Shown one piece after another: positions 37,209-48,019 of a stretch of DNA of 64,000 nt. Position 1 is the first letter of the stretch. Every line of letters begins with the position of its first letter. The notes under the pieces were generated by a model. That model made no database searches and had not been told where the DNA came from. It saw nothing but the letters and a program-made list of their open reading frames with translations. The stretch comes from Oceanimonas pelagia (GTDB lineage Bacteria; Pseudomonadota; Gammaproteobacteria; Enterobacterales; Aeromonadaceae): assembly GCF_030849025.1 (NCBI RefSeq), contig NZ_CP118224.1:3332501-3396500 (forward strand), written 5' to 3'. A program made the position numbers and the translations under genes.

Positions 37209-37234
37209 AATGCCGGGTTAGCCCGGCATTTTTT
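37209..37234 (+). terminator. yhhQ terminator
   Basis: AATGCCGGG pairs with CCCGGCATT around TTAG, followed by a T-run. Confidence 0.85.
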
Positions 37235-37263
37235 ATGTCCGTTGGGCGGGGCAGAAAAAAAGG

Positions 37264-37293
37264 TTGCAACATTAAATGATAACGATTATCGTT
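37264..37293 (+). promoter_or_regulatory. ryhB promoter with overlapping Fur box
   Basis: The -35 TTGCAA (37264-37269) and -10 TATCGT (37287-37292) are 17 bp apart. The Fur box AATGATAACGATTATCGTT (37275-37293) covers the -10 region and agrees with the 7-1-7 core TGATAAT-N-ATTATCA at all but two positions. Iron-bound Fur should repress it. Confidence 0.82.
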
Positions 37294-37298
37294 ACCTT

Positions 37299-37411
37299 GC
37301 TTTCCGAACACGGCCTCCCCGTCGAACACAGGGCGCGGCAGCTTGCGAAGGCACGACATTGCTCACATTGCTTCCAGAGTTTAAGGCCGGCTATATGCCG
37401 GCCCTTTTTTT
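37299..37411 (+). ncRNA. ryhB: RyhB small RNA (iron-responsive)
   Basis: The segment GCACGACATTGCTCACATTG (from 37351) followed by CTTCCAG is the invariant core of enteric RyhB, which base-pairs with mRNAs of iron-using proteins via Hfq. It ends at the terminator GGCCGGC-TATAT-GCCGGCC plus seven T (37385-37411). A Fur-box promoter precedes it; the +1 near 37299 is estimated from the -10. The RNA would be about 113 nt against 90 in E. coli, the extra part being 5'. Short reading frames here are spurious. Confidence 0.9.
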
Positions 37412-37437
37412 GTGCTTGCAAACGAGCTGCTGCGCTC

Positions 37438-37523
37438 AGCCATGCGTCGTTGAAAAGCGGCTCAAAATGCTCATGTACTGCAAGTACACTCCGCTTCTTC
37501 GCCGCTTTTCGCCTCGCCTGGCT
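37438..37523. repeat. long intergenic inverted repeat C
   Basis: AGCCATGCGTCG plus GAAAAGCGGC (37452-37461) are mirrored by GCCGCTTTTC (37501-37510) plus CGCCTGGCT. The centre TGTACT-GCA-AGTACA is also a perfect stem. It lies between ryhB and elbB and resembles repeats A and B in design (long outer arms and a TGTAC-type inner hairpin). It has no coding content. Confidence 0.6.
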
Positions 37524-37565
37524 TTCGCTCGCGACGCTCGTGAAACCATGGCTGTGACTGAACTT

Positions 37566-38213
37566 TTACATCTCCAGCAATCGTTTCACCAGCTTGCCAA
37601 TGCCGGTGTCGGCCTCGGTAATGCTTTGTGCCAGCATGTAGGCGGGGGTGGAGATCACCCGGTAGTGCGCGTCTTCCACCACGTCGGTGACGGCACAGCC
37701 GATATGTTCGCCGCCCATGGCGGCAAAGGCCCCGGCGGTGGCGGCGTCCGTGCCTATGGTACCCTTGACCCCGGCGGGATAAACGCGCGGGATCAACACG
37801 GGGGCAATGCAGCAGTATCCGGCGGGTTTACGGGCCCGGGCAAAGGCGCTGCAGGCGCTCAGCACCTCGTTGTCCACCTCGCATGCCGCGCCTTCAAAGG
37901 CAAAACTGCACAGGTTCTTGGCGGCGCCAAAGCCGCCGGGCAGCAGCAGGGCGTCGAAATCTTCGACCCTGAGTTCCGACAGCGGCTGAATGTCGCCCCG
38001 GGCGATGCGCGCGGCCTCGGTCAGCATATTGCGCTGTTCTCCGCTTTCCTCGCCGGTGCGGTGGTCGATCACATGATGCTGGGGCTGGTCGGGGGCAAAA
38101 CACTGGTAGCGGGCCCCGTTGCGGGCCAGGTGCAGCAGGCAGAGCACGGCTTCGTGAATTTCCGCGCCGTCGTACACGCCGCAGCCGCTCAGAATAACGG
38201 CAACTTTTTTCAT
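37566..38213 (-). CDS. elbB: ElbB (YhbL), DJ-1/PfpI-family glyoxalase
   Basis: A 215-aa cytoplasmic protein of the DJ-1 superfamily. VAVILSGCGVYDGAEIHEAV at the N-terminus is the ElbB signature. The nucleophile cysteine elbow is in KPAGYCCIAPVL, and the glutamate of GAEIHE completes the site. E. coli ElbB is a weak glyoxalase and influences isoprenoid (lycopene) yield. AGGAG lies 6 nt before the ATG. Confidence 0.92.
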   Translation of the reverse strand: MKKVAVILSGCGVYDGAEIHEAVLCLLHLARNGARYQCFAPDQPQHHVIDHRTGEESGEQRNMLTEAARIARGDIQPLSELRVEDFDALLLPGGFGAAKNLCSFAFEGAACEVDNEVLSACSAFARARKPAGYCCIAPVLIPRVYPAGVKGTIGTDAATAGAFAAMGGEHIGCAVTDVVEDAHYRVISTPAYMLAQSITEADTGIGKLVKRLLEM

Positions 38214-38323
38214 TTTGCTCTCCTTTCCGGTGATGAATTTTGTGACTTGCGTCGGGTTGAAGGTGGCAGCTTGTGCTAGGATTACTCGCGGTTAATCTTT
38301 GTGCAATATTCCCTTCCTGTCGA

Positions 38324-38444
38324 TTTTCCACATTAGCGGATCCCTTATCAAGATCTTGGATTTTTGTTTAAGCAATTGAAAATTAATGCTTAATTGATTC
38401 TTTCAGGATCCGGTCGCGATCACTCTTGCACAGAGTTATCCACA
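38324..38444. promoter_or_regulatory. polA upstream region with DnaA boxes and GATC sites
   Basis: The 310-bp gap before polA contains a consensus DnaA box TTATCCACA (38436-38444) and a one-mismatch box TTTTCCACA (38324-38332) in the same orientation. Four GATC sites lie at 38339, 38352, 38407 and 38418, one inside CAAGATCTTG. An AT-rich stretch holds the inverted repeat TTAAGCA-N12-TGCTTAA (38368-38393). This could be DnaA/Dam control of polA. I do not call it an origin. Confidence 0.45.
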
Positions 38445-38523
38445 GGCTGTCCGGGTCGGCGCCGTGGAGTCCGGCGGCCCGCTGTGGCATGCTAGCGGCC
38501 ACCGCATTAACGAGAATAACGTC

Positions 38524-41253
38524 ATGGTTGCCATTCCTGCCAAACCTCTGATCCTGGTCGATGGATCCTCCTACCTTTACCGTGCCTATTTTGCGTCCCA
38601 GCAGGCGGATCTGCGCACCAGCGATGGCCGCCCCACCGGCGCCATTCGCGTGGTCACCAACATGCTGCGCAGCCTGCACAAGCAGTTTCCCGAGTCCCGG
38701 GTGGCGGTGGTGTTCGACGCCAAGGGCAAGACCTTCCGCGATGACATCTACCCGCAATACAAGGCGCACCGGCCCTCGATGCCGGACGATCTGCGGGAGC
38801 AGATCAAGCCCATTCACGACATTATTCGTGCCATGGGGCTGCCGCTGCTGATCGAGGAAGGGGTGGAGGCAGACGACGTGATCGGCACTCTGGCCCGGCA
38901 GGCCACCGAGCAGCAGCTGGATGTGGTGATCAGTACCGGCGACAAGGATATGGCCCAGCTGGTGTCGGATCATGTGTTGCTGATGGACACCATGAAAAAC
39001 AGCTTTCTCGACCGGGACGGCGTAGTGGAAAAATTCGGCGTGCCGCCGGAGCTGATCATCGATCTGCTGGCGCTGGTGGGTGACAAAGTCGACAACATTC
39101 CCGGCATGCCCGGGGTGGGCGAGAAAACCGCCCTGGCGCTGTTGCAGGGGCTGGGATCCATCGACGACATTGCCGCCAATTCCGACAGGATTGCCGAACT
39201 GGGTTTTCGCGGATCCAGGTCCTTTGCCGCCAAGTTTGCCGAGCACGAGGAGCAGGTGCGGCTGTCCTACACCCTGGCCACCATCAAGACCGATGTAAAA
39301 CTGCATGTGGGCCCCGCCGATCTGCAACAGAGCGAGCCGGACGTTGAAGCCCTGCGCGCCCTGTATCAGGAATATGAGTTCCGCAATCTGCTGGCCGAAC
39401 TGGACTCGGGCGAGATCGAGGAAGCGCAGCCGGAAGCACCGGCCACCGACTACCAGATCATCACCGAACAGGCCGAGCTGGACGCCTGGATCGAAAAACT
39501 GAAGGCGGCACCGCTGTTTGCCTTTGATACCGAAACCACCAGCCTCAGTTACCGGGACGCCCGGGTGGTGGGGGTATCGTTTGCGGTGGAGGCGGGGCAG
39601 GCCGCCTATGTGCCCTTTGGCCACGATTACCTGGATGCGCCCGAGCAGCTGAGCGAAGACGCCGTGCTGGGCGCACTCAAGCCGCTGCTGGAAGACGAAA
39701 CCCGCATCAAGCTGGGCCAGAACCTCAAGTACGATATCAATGTGCTGAGGAATCACGGCATTCACATGAAGGGGGCGCTGCTCGATACCATGCTGGAGTC
39801 CTATGTCCTGAACTCGGTGCAGACCAGGCATGACATGGACAGCATGGCGGCCTTTTTTCTCAAGCACAGCACCATGTCCTTTGAGTCCATTGCCGGCAAG
39901 GGCGCCAAACAGCTGACCTTTAACCAGATCCCCCTGGAGCAGGCCGGCCCCTATGCGGCGGAAGACGCCGACATTACCCTGCGGCTGCATCATCACCTGA
40001 GCGAAAGGCTGGCCGCCGAGCCGGCCCTGCAAAGCGTGTTCACCGACATAGAACTGCCACTGGTGCCCATTCTGGCGAACATGGAATACACCGGCGTGCG
40101 CATCGACAGCCAGTTGCTGGCGGCGCAGAGCGACGAAATTGCCAAACGGCTCAAGGAGCTGGAGCGGGAGGCCCACACGCTTGCCGGCGAGCCCTTTAAC
40201 CTCAGCTCCACCAAACAGCTGGGCGAGATCCTGTTTACCAAACTTGAGCTGCCGGTGATCAAGAAAACCCCCAAGGGCGCGCCGTCCACCGCCGAGGAAG
40301 TGCTGCAGGAGCTGGCGCTGGACTACCCCCTGCCCAAACTGCTGATGGAATACCGGGCCCTGAGCAAGCTCAAGTCCACCTATACCGACAAGCTGCCGCA
40401 AATGGTCAACGAGCACAGCGGTCGCATTCATACCTCCTATCATCAGGCCAACACCGCCACCGGCCGGTTGTCGTCGTCGGATCCCAACCTGCAGAACATT
40501 CCCATTCGCACACATGAAGGGCGGCGCATTCGTCAGGCCTTTGTGGCCGAGCCCGGCTACAGGCTGGTGGCGGCGGACTACTCCCAGATTGAGCTGCGCA
40601 TCATGGCCCATCTGTCCCAGGACAAGGGCCTGCTCGACGCCTTTGCCCACGGTCAGGACATTCACCGCGCCACCGCTGCCGAGGTATTCGGTGTGGCCGT
40701 GGACGAGGTGACCTCCGAGCAGCGCCGCCGGGCCAAGGCCATCAACTTCGGGCTTATCTACGGCATGAGCGCCTTTGGCCTGGCGCGCCAGCTGGGCATT
40801 GGCCGCAACGAGGCGCAGCAGTACATGGATATCTACTTCGAGCGCTATCCGGGCGTGCTGCGCTACATGGAAGACACCCGGGCCCAGGCCAGCGAGCAGG
40901 GCTATGTCTCCACCCTGTTCGGTCGCCGGCTCTACCTGCCGGAGATCAGGTCGAAAAACGGTGCCCGGCGCAAGGGGGCCGAGCGGGCCGCCATCAATGC
41001 GCCCATGCAGGGCACCGCCGCCGACATCATCAAGAAGGCCATGATTCGGGTGAACGACTGGCTCACCGGGCTGCCCGAAGGCGAGGTGCGCATGCTGATG
41101 CAGGTGCACGATGAACTGGTGTTCGAGATTCGCGAAGACAGGGTGGAGGAGTACCGGGAGCAAATCTGTGCGCTGATGCAGCAGGCCGCCAGCCTGGATG
41201 TACCCCTGCTGGTGGAGGCCGGGGTGGGCGACAACTGGGATCAGGCTCACTAA
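38524..41253 (+). CDS. polA: DNA polymerase I
   Basis: A 909-aa repair and lagging-strand polymerase. The N-terminal 5' nuclease domain (1-320) keeps GDKDMAQLV and the helix-hairpin-helix [18 protein letters not shown]. The 3'-5' exonuclease is active by sequence ([20 protein letters not shown]). The polymerase has [32 protein letters not shown] and [13 protein letters not shown] 38524 gives [22 protein letters not shown], matching E. coli. The frame is open 60 nt further upstream without homology. Spot 42 follows, as in enterics. Confidence 0.96.
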   Translation: MVAIPAKPLILVDGSSYLYRAYFASQQADLRTSDGRPTGAIRVVTNMLRSLHKQFPESRVAVVFDAKGKTFRDDIYPQYKAHRPSMPDDLREQIKPIHDIIRAMGLPLLIEEGVEADDVIGTLARQATEQQLDVVISTGDKDMAQLVSDHVLLMDTMKNSFLDRDGVVEKFGVPPELIIDLLALVGDKVDNIPGMPGVGEKTALALLQGLGSIDDIAANSDRIAELGFRGSRSFAAKFAEHEEQVRLSYTLATIKTDVKLHVGPADLQQSEPDVEALRALYQEYEFRNLLAELDSGEIEEAQPEAPATDYQIITEQAELDAWIEKLKAAPLFAFDTETTSLSYRDARVVGVSFAVEAGQAAYVPFGHDYLDAPEQLSEDAVLGALKPLLEDETRIKLGQNLKYDINVLRNHGIHMKGALLDTMLESYVLNSVQTRHDMDSMAAFFLKHSTMSFESIAGKGAKQLTFNQIPLEQAGPYAAEDADITLRLHHHLSERLAAEPALQSVFTDIELPLVPILANMEYTGVRIDSQLLAAQSDEIAKRLKELEREAHTLAGEPFNLSSTKQLGEILFTKLELPVIKKTPKGAPSTAEEVLQELALDYPLPKLLMEYRALSKLKSTYTDKLPQMVNEHSGRIHTSYHQANTATGRLSSSDPNLQNIPIRTHEGRRIRQAFVAEPGYRLVAADYSQIELRIMAHLSQDKGLLDAFAHGQDIHRATAAEVFGVAVDEVTSEQRRRAKAINFGLIYGMSAFGLARQLGIGRNEAQQYMDIYFERYPGVLRYMEDTRAQASEQGYVSTLFGRRLYLPEIRSKNGARRKGAERAAINAPMQGTAADIIKKAMIRVNDWLTGLPEGEVRMLMQVHDELVFEIREDRVEEYREQICALMQQAASLDVPLLVEAGVGDNWDQAH

Positions 41254-41334
41254 TCTGACAAATAAACAACGATATTGAAATAATATTACGTTTTGTGGCT
41301 TTTCTCTGCCCTGCCGTGGGGGTAGAGTGTGGCC

Positions 41335-41433
41335 AGGTACAGAGACAGGGTAAATTACCCTGTTCCGCTTTTTGCATTTACTTCATATGCTGCTCAGGCC
41401 GCCTTCAGCCCCCTCCGCTGAAGGCGTTTTTTT
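41335..41433 (+). ncRNA. spf: Spot 42 small RNA
   Basis: It follows polA, the conserved spf locus. AGGTACAGAG at the 5' end, a hairpin ACAGGGTA-AAT-TACCCTGT, the unpaired CATTTACTTCAT segment and a terminator CGCCTTCAGC/GCTGAAGGCG with seven T match the Spot 42 plan. The start is estimated from a -10 TAGAGT (41323-41328); the RNA would be about 99 nt (109 in E. coli). Spot 42 is an Hfq sRNA in cAMP-CRP catabolite control, which fits cyaA with a CRP site in this window. Confidence 0.82.
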
Positions 41434-41554
41434 ATGGGCGCTGTTCGCGAACAGTATCTTGCTTTGTATACAATCGAATGTTTTTTGTTGCTTAGTTACA
41501 TTTTTGTGAGTGTGCACAGCGGCTGGCAATTGACCGGTGGGCTGGGTATTATCG

Positions 41555-41649
41555 GGCCATTGGTCGGGGAGCCCGCAAGGCCGAGACGGCAGCCATGCCG
41601 AACCCGTTGAACCTGATCCAGGTAACTCTGGCGTAGGGAACCAGTGGCC
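41555..41649 (+). promoter_or_regulatory. TPP riboswitch upstream of thiD
   Basis: The conserved THI-box parts are present: TCGGGGAGCCC near the 5' end, GCCGAGA in the middle, and CCGTTGAACCTGATCCAGGT followed by GCGTAGGGAA. The P1 stem is GGCCATTGGT (41555-41564) with ACCAGTGGCC (41640-41649). Downstream, CCTT-GGGG/TCCC-AC-AAGG can fold just before the thiD Shine-Dalgarno. There is no T-run, so control of translation is more likely than termination. Confidence 0.92.
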
Positions 41650-41690
41650 GATGGCCTTGGGGCTCTGCGTCCCACAAGGACCATAAGGAC

Positions 41691-42497
41691 ATGCACAGCA
41701 GCAAAGCCATTATTCTCTCCATTGCCGGCTCCGACAGCGGTGGCGGCGCCGGTATTCAGGCCGACATCAAGGCCATTTCCGCCACCGGCGGCTATGCCTG
41801 CTCGGTGATCACCGCCATTACCGCCCAGAACACCCGTGGCGTGACCGCCGTGCACCCGGTACCGCAGGATATTATTCGTGCCCAGCTCGACGCCGTGTTC
41901 GGCGATCTGCCGGTGGCGGCGGTCAAGGTGGGCATGTTGGGAGACGCCGGCACCATCAATACCGTGGCCGATGCGCTGGAGCAGTACCGGCCACGGCACC
42001 TGGTGGTGGATCCGGTGATGGTCAGCGCCAACGGCGACATGCTGCTGGCCCCCGAGGCGGTAGACTGCCTCAAGCGGCGGCTGCTGCCGCTGGCGGACGT
42101 GATCACTCCCAACCTGCCGGAAGCCGCCTGCCTGACGGACCGGCCGGTGCCGGCCTCGCTGCGTGAGATCGAGCCCCTGCTCGGGGCTCTCGGTGAGCTG
42201 GAGTGCCGGGCGGTGCTGCTCAAGGGCGGATTTCTGCAACAGGAGCCGCGCAGCCCTGACTGGCTGCTGCATCAGGGGGACGTGCGCTGTTTCGACACCC
42301 CCCGGGTGATCACCGCCAACACCCACGGCACCGGCTGCACCCTGTCCGGCGCCCTGGCCTCCTACCTGGCCCAGGGGCTGACACTGGAGCTGGCGGTGGC
42401 CTCGGCCAAGCACTACATCGAACGGGCCATCGAGGCCGGCGCCCGCCTCAAAATCGGCCAGGGCCGGGGGCCGGTGGAGCACTTCTTCGCCCGCTGA
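41691..42497 (+). CDS. thiD: Hydroxymethylpyrimidine/phosphomethylpyrimidine kinase
   Basis: A 268-aa ribokinase-fold enzyme that phosphorylates HMP to HMP-PP for thiamine synthesis. GSDSGGGAGIQADIK (near residue 13) and the anion-hole NTHGTGCTLSGALAS are intact. It stands alone behind a TPP riboswitch; thiC and thiE-H are not in the window. It might therefore act in salvage as well as synthesis (inference). Confidence 0.94.
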   Translation: MHSSKAIILSIAGSDSGGGAGIQADIKAISATGGYACSVITAITAQNTRGVTAVHPVPQDIIRAQLDAVFGDLPVAAVKVGMLGDAGTINTVADALEQYRPRHLVVDPVMVSANGDMLLAPEAVDCLKRRLLPLADVITPNLPEAACLTDRPVPASLREIEPLLGALGELECRAVLLKGGFLQQEPRSPDWLLHQGDVRCFDTPRVITANTHGTGCTLSGALASYLAQGLTLELAVASAKHYIERAIEAGARLKIGQGRGPVEHFFAR

Positions 42498-42510
42498 GCC
42501 GGGCGTTATT

Positions 42511-42539
42511 GCCCCGGCCCGCTTGCGTCCGGCCGGGGC
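42511..42539 (+). other. GC hairpin after thiD
   Basis: GCCCCGGCC pairs with GGCCGGGGC across an 11-nt loop. No T-run follows, so it may be a weak terminator or 3' stabilising stem. Confidence 0.45.
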
Positions 42540-42577
42540 GGCTTGTAGTATTTCAGCGCCAATAACCAATAAAAAAC

Positions 42578-42623
42578 GGATTAACTCACTGATAGTTAAT
42601 CCAATTATGTTCACTGCTATAGT
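42578..42623 (+). promoter_or_regulatory. palindromic operator and promoter of the mrp operon
   Basis: GGATTAACT-N7-AGTTAATCC (42578-42602) is a perfect 25-bp inverted repeat. A -10 TATAGT lies at 42618-42623, and the -35 (TTAATC, 42596-42601) falls in the right arm. A dimeric repressor bound here would block RNA polymerase. No regulator gene lies next to it. No T-run follows, so it is not a terminator. Confidence 0.6.
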
Positions 42624-42696
42624 CTGCATTCAGAGTCTCTCCTTTTATCTTCGCCGATCCTGACGCCTTGCACGGGCATGAAAAGGAGCCTTGCGT

Positions 42697-44994
42697 ATGC
42701 TTGTTGCCGTTCTGGCAGGTTTTGTTCTGGCCGCCCTGGTGCCGCTGCTGAGCCCCCGGCTGGGCCGGCATATCGGCGGCGGGCTGGCGCTGTTGCCGGC
42801 CACCCTGTTCGGTTATTTCGCCAGTTTCTGGCCCCGGGTGACCGGCGGCGAAACGGTGCAGTTTCATTACGACTGGATTCCCAGCCTTAATGTCAGCCTG
42901 AGTTTTATGCTGGACGGACTCGGCCTGATGTTTGCCCTGCTGATCACCGGCATCGGTACCTTTATCCTCGTTTACGGCGGCCGTTACCTGGAGGGCAACA
43001 AGGACAGGCACAAGCTGCTGATGTACCTGCTGGCCTTTATGAGCGCCATGCTGGGGGTGGTGCTGTGCAGCAACCTGATTGGCCTGTTTGTGTTCTGGGA
43101 GCTCACCAGCATTACCTCCTACCTGCTGATCGGCTTTAACCATGAGCAGGAAAAGGCCCGCAAGGCGGCCCTGCAGGGGCTGTTTGTCACCATGGGCGGC
43201 GGCCTGGCGCTGATGACCGGGCTTATCATGCTGGGCTGGATGGCCGGCAGCTTTGAGCTCACCGAGGTGCTGGCGCAAGGGACTGCGTTGCAGCAGCACC
43301 CGCTGTTCCTGCCGATGATGGGTCTTATTTTGTTGGGTACCTTTACCAAGTCGGCCCAGTTCCCGTTCCATTTCTGGCTGCCCAACGCCATGGCTGCGCC
43401 CACCCCGGTGAGCGCCTACCTGCACTCGGCCACCATGGTCAAGGCCGGGGTGTTTCTGATGGCCCGGCTGCAGCCGGTGATGGCCGGCAGCGAGGCCTGG
43501 CTGCTGACGCTGTCGGCGGTGGGCGCGGTGACCATGACGGTGGGCGCGGTGATGTCGGTGTGCAGCACCGATCTCAAGCGCATTCTGGCCTTTTCCACCG
43601 TGATGGCGCTGGGCACCCTGACCATGCTGATCGGCATTGGCACCCCGGTGGCACTGAAGGCGGCCATGGTGTTCCTGCTGGCCCATGCCCTGTACAAGGG
43701 GGCGCTGTTTATGGCCGCCGGCACCCTGGATCACGCCACCGGCAGCAAGGATGTGCGCGAGCTGGGCGGTCTGCGCGCGCACATGCCGCACACGGCCCTG
43801 TTCCTGTGGCTGGCGGCGCTGTCGCTGGCGGGCATTCCGCCGCTGTTCGGCTTTATCGCCAAGGAGCTGATGTTCGAGGCGGCCCTGGGGGCCCCGGCGC
43901 TGCCCACCCTGCTGGTGGCGCTGGCCCTGATCACTGCGGTGTGCATTGTGGCCGCCAGTGCCCTGGTGGCCATCAGGCCCTTCTTTGGCCCCCTCAAACC
44001 CACCCCCAGAACGCCCCATGAGGCACCGGCGGCCATGCGCCTGGGCTTCAGCCTGCTGGCGGTATTGAGCCTGCTGCTGGGGCTGGTGCCTGGCCTGGCC
44101 GAGCCGCTGCTGGCGGCGGCGGTGTCCGCCATCGCGGGTGCGCCCGCCGCAGAGCTGCATCTGGCGCTGTGGCACGGTCTTAATCTGCCGCTGCTGTTCA
44201 GTGCCGCCGCCCTGGTGGCCGGTGGCCTGCTCTACCGCCATTGGGAGCGGCTGTATCAGCCTCTGGGCAAGGCCATTTACCCCCTGGCTTATGGTCCCGA
44301 GCGGGGTTATGAGCACATGATGGACGGTCTGGTGCGGCTGGCCCGCTGGCAGACCCGGGTGCTGCAGAATGGCTATATGACCAACTACATACTGACCATA
44401 CTGATCACCGCCATCGGTCTGCTGGTGTATGCCTTCTGGGCCCACGACGCCTTTGTGTATGCGCTGTCGTTTGAGGGCGTACGTTTTTACGAAGTGATCA
44501 TCTGTTTGCTGATGCTGGTGGCGGTGGTGTACGCCAGCGCCACCCACCTGCGGCTGGGCTCGGTGGCGGCGGTGGGCGTGCTGGGCTTTGCCATGGCGCT
44601 GATCTACGTGTTTTTCAGCGCGCCGGATCTGGCCATTACCCAGGTGCTGGTGGAAACCCTGACGGTGATCCTGCTGGTGCTGGTGCTGTTCCGCCTGCCC
44701 GGCTTTCAGGACTTGTCGAGCCCGGGGGTGCGCTGGCGCGATGCCGCCGTGGCCGGCGTGTTCGGTGTGCTGGTGACCATGATGGTGCTCACCGTGAACC
44801 AGTCTTCTCTGGGCGGGGGCATCAGCGACTACCTGGTGGCCAACAGTTACGAGGTGGCTCACGGCCGCAACATCGTCAACGTGATCCTGGTGGACTACCG
44901 TGCCCTGGATACCCTGGGGGAGATTTTCGTGCTGGCCCTGGCGGCCATTGGCGTCAGCGCCATGATCCGCTTTCGCTGGGAGGACTACCGATGA
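42697..44994 (+). CDS. mrpA: Mrp Na+/H+ antiporter subunit A
   Basis: A 765-aa polytopic membrane protein related to NuoL, the largest subunit of the multisubunit Na+(K+)/H+ antiporter. [17 protein letters not shown] and the proton-channel segment [16 protein letters not shown] mark the core. The C-terminal MrpA/B-like part (from about 600) is present, while MrpB is a separate gene. The ATG follows AAAAGGAG at an 8-nt gap. It is the first of seven tightly packed genes, all overlapping or abutting. Confidence 0.92.
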   Translation: MLVAVLAGFVLAALVPLLSPRLGRHIGGGLALLPATLFGYFASFWPRVTGGETVQFHYDWIPSLNVSLSFMLDGLGLMFALLITGIGTFILVYGGRYLEGNKDRHKLLMYLLAFMSAMLGVVLCSNLIGLFVFWELTSITSYLLIGFNHEQEKARKAALQGLFVTMGGGLALMTGLIMLGWMAGSFELTEVLAQGTALQQHPLFLPMMGLILLGTFTKSAQFPFHFWLPNAMAAPTPVSAYLHSATMVKAGVFLMARLQPVMAGSEAWLLTLSAVGAVTMTVGAVMSVCSTDLKRILAFSTVMALGTLTMLIGIGTPVALKAAMVFLLAHALYKGALFMAAGTLDHATGSKDVRELGGLRAHMPHTALFLWLAALSLAGIPPLFGFIAKELMFEAALGAPALPTLLVALALITAVCIVAASALVAIRPFFGPLKPTPRTPHEAPAAMRLGFSLLAVLSLLLGLVPGLAEPLLAAAVSAIAGAPAAELHLALWHGLNLPLLFSAAALVAGGLLYRHWERLYQPLGKAIYPLAYGPERGYEHMMDGLVRLARWQTRVLQNGYMTNYILTILITAIGLLVYAFWAHDAFVYALSFEGVRFYEVIICLLMLVAVVYASATHLRLGSVAAVGVLGFAMALIYVFFSAPDLAITQVLVETLTVILLVLVLFRLPGFQDLSSPGVRWRDAAVAGVFGVLVTMMVLTVNQSSLGGGISDYLVANSYEVAHGRNIVNVILVDYRALDTLGEIFVLALAAIGVSAMIRFRWEDYR

Positions 44995-45422
44995 TATCCG
45001 GCTCTTCGCTGATCCTGCAGACCGCCACCCGCTTTCTGGTGCCGCTGCTGTTTCTGTTTGCGGTGTTTCTGCTGCTGCGTGGCCACAACGAACCGGGCGG
45101 CGGTTTCATCGCCGGGCTGGTGGCCTCGGGAGCCTTTGCCCTGCACCTGTTTGCTTTTGATGCCAGCAGTACCCGCAGGCTGATGGGGGTGGACGGCCAG
45201 CTGCTGATGGGCTGCGGCCTGCTGCTGGCGCTGGCCAGCGGCGTGGTGGGCATGGTGCTCAACGGCCAGCCGTTTCTGTCCAGCCAGTGGTGGAGTCTGT
45301 ATGTGCCCGGCATCGGCGAGCTCAAGCTGAGCACGCCGCTGTTTTTCGATGTCGGCGTGTTTCTGGTGGTGATCGGCGTGGTCACCACCATCATGCTGTC
45401 TCTGGCCAAGGTGGAGGAATAA
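44991..45422 (+). CDS. mrpB: Mrp antiporter subunit B
   Basis: A 143-aa membrane protein with four helices. The signature [23 protein letters not shown] (near residue 30) is typical of MrpB/MnhB. It overlaps mrpA by 4 bp and abuts mrpC. MrpB forms part of the A-B cation-transfer module of the complex. Confidence 0.9.
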   Translation: MISGSSLILQTATRFLVPLLFLFAVFLLLRGHNEPGGGFIAGLVASGAFALHLFAFDASSTRRLMGVDGQLLMGCGLLLALASGVVGMVLNGQPFLSSQWWSLYVPGIGELKLSTPLFFDVGVFLVVIGVVTTIMLSLAKVEE

Positions 45423-45766
45423 ATGGAAAACCTGTTTGCCTTTGTGGTGGGCGGCCTTTATGCCACCGCCCTGTTCATGATGCTCAGGCGCAGCATCGTC
45501 AAACTGGTGATCGGGCTGATTATTCTGTCGAACGCCGCCAACCTGCTGATCTTTACCAGCGGCGGCCTGGTGCGGGGGGCCCCGCCGCTGATCCCGGAAG
45601 GCCTGTATCAGCCGGCGGGCACCATTGCCGATCCGCTGCCCCAGGCGCTGATCCTCACCGCCATCGTGATCAGTTTCGGGGTGCTGGCCTTTGCGGTGGT
45701 GCTTATTCACCGGGCCTATGAAGTGATCGGCGCCGACGACGTCAACAACATGAAGAGCACGGACTC

Positions 45767-45770
<4 letters not shown>
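45423..45770 (+). CDS. mrpC: Mrp antiporter subunit C
   Basis: A 115-aa protein with three helices, homologous to NuoK. The conserved segment [22 protein letters not shown] and the C-terminal [16 protein letters not shown], with its glutamine-alanine-leucine motif, identify it. It starts right after the mrpB stop and overlaps mrpD as GTGA. Confidence 0.92.
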
Positions 45771-47265
<1,495 letters not shown>

Positions 47266-47269
<4 letters not shown>

Positions 47270-47739
47270 AAGCCTTTGGATGGAACATGCTGCTGGCCCT
47301 GGCCTGGGTGGTGCTGTCGGGCACCTACAGCATCAGCAATCTGGTGGTGGGGGTGCTGCTCAGTTATCTGGTGCTGGCCTATGTGGGCCGCGACAAGCCC
47401 ACCTTTGCCCGCTACTTCGGCAAGGCACCGCGCATCGTCAGCTTTGTGCTGTTCTTTATCTGGGACTTGATCAAGTCCAACGCCCGGGTGGCCTACGACG
47501 TGCTTACGCCCACTCATCTGATGCGCCCCGGGGTGATCGCCATTCCGCTGGATCTGAAGGATGAAGGGGGCATCACCATACTGGCCAACCTGATCACCGC
47601 CACCCCCGGCTCGCTGACCCTGGATGTGTCGAGCGACCGCCGGGTGCTGTATGTGCACCTGATGTATCTGGAAGACGAGTCCCGTCAGCTGGCGGAATTC
47701 AAGGCCCTTGAGGCCCGTGTGATTGATTTGCTGGGATGA
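47266..47739 (+). CDS. mrpE: Mrp antiporter subunit E
   Basis: A 157-aa protein with N-terminal helices followed by a cytoplasmic domain. The motifs [17 protein letters not shown] and [14 protein letters not shown] are characteristic of MrpE/MnhE. It is required for assembly in Bacillus. It overlaps mrpD by 4 bp. Confidence 0.9.
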
Positions 47740-47743
47740 GCCC

Positions 47744-48019
47744 ATGTTTGAACTTGCCCTGACATTGTCGTTTGTGTTTCTGAGCCTGGGTCTGGTACTG
47801 GCCACCATACGGCTGCTGATCGGTCCTACCCTGCCGGACCGGGTGGTGGCGCTGGAAGTGATCGCGTCCCTGACCATCGGTTTTATTCTGCTGTACAGCG
47901 TGGCCTACGACACGCCGGTGCTGATCGATGTGGTCATCGTGCTGGCGCTCACCTCCTTTATGGCGGCGGTGGGCTTTGCCCGCTATCTGGAGCAGGGAGG
48001 ACAGCGCGATGATGACTGA
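47744..48019 (+). CDS. mrpF: Mrp antiporter subunit F
   Basis: A 91-aa three-helix protein. The motif RLLIGPTLPDRVVALEVI is the MrpF signature, and TPVLIDVVIVLALTSFMAAVGFARYLE follows. The ATG 47744 starts four bases after the mrpE stop and gives a canonical N-terminus; in-frame TTG codons upstream are unneeded. It overlaps mrpG by 11 bp. Confidence 0.88.
   Translation: MFELALTLSFVFLSLGLVLATIRLLIGPTLPDRVVALEVIASLTIGFILLYSVAYDTPVLIDVVIVLALTSFMAAVGFARYLEQGGQRDDD

Noticed and set aside
37276-37557. A 93-codon plus-strand frame over the Fur box and RyhB
   Set aside because: It starts inside the promoter, reads through the sRNA terminator and ends in a palindromic repeat. RyhB explains the conservation better.
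38214-38523. Chromosomal replication origin before polA
   Set aside because: Only two DnaA boxes and no tandem 13-mers are visible. The usual mnmG or dnaA neighbours are absent, so it is listed only as a possible DnaA-binding region.
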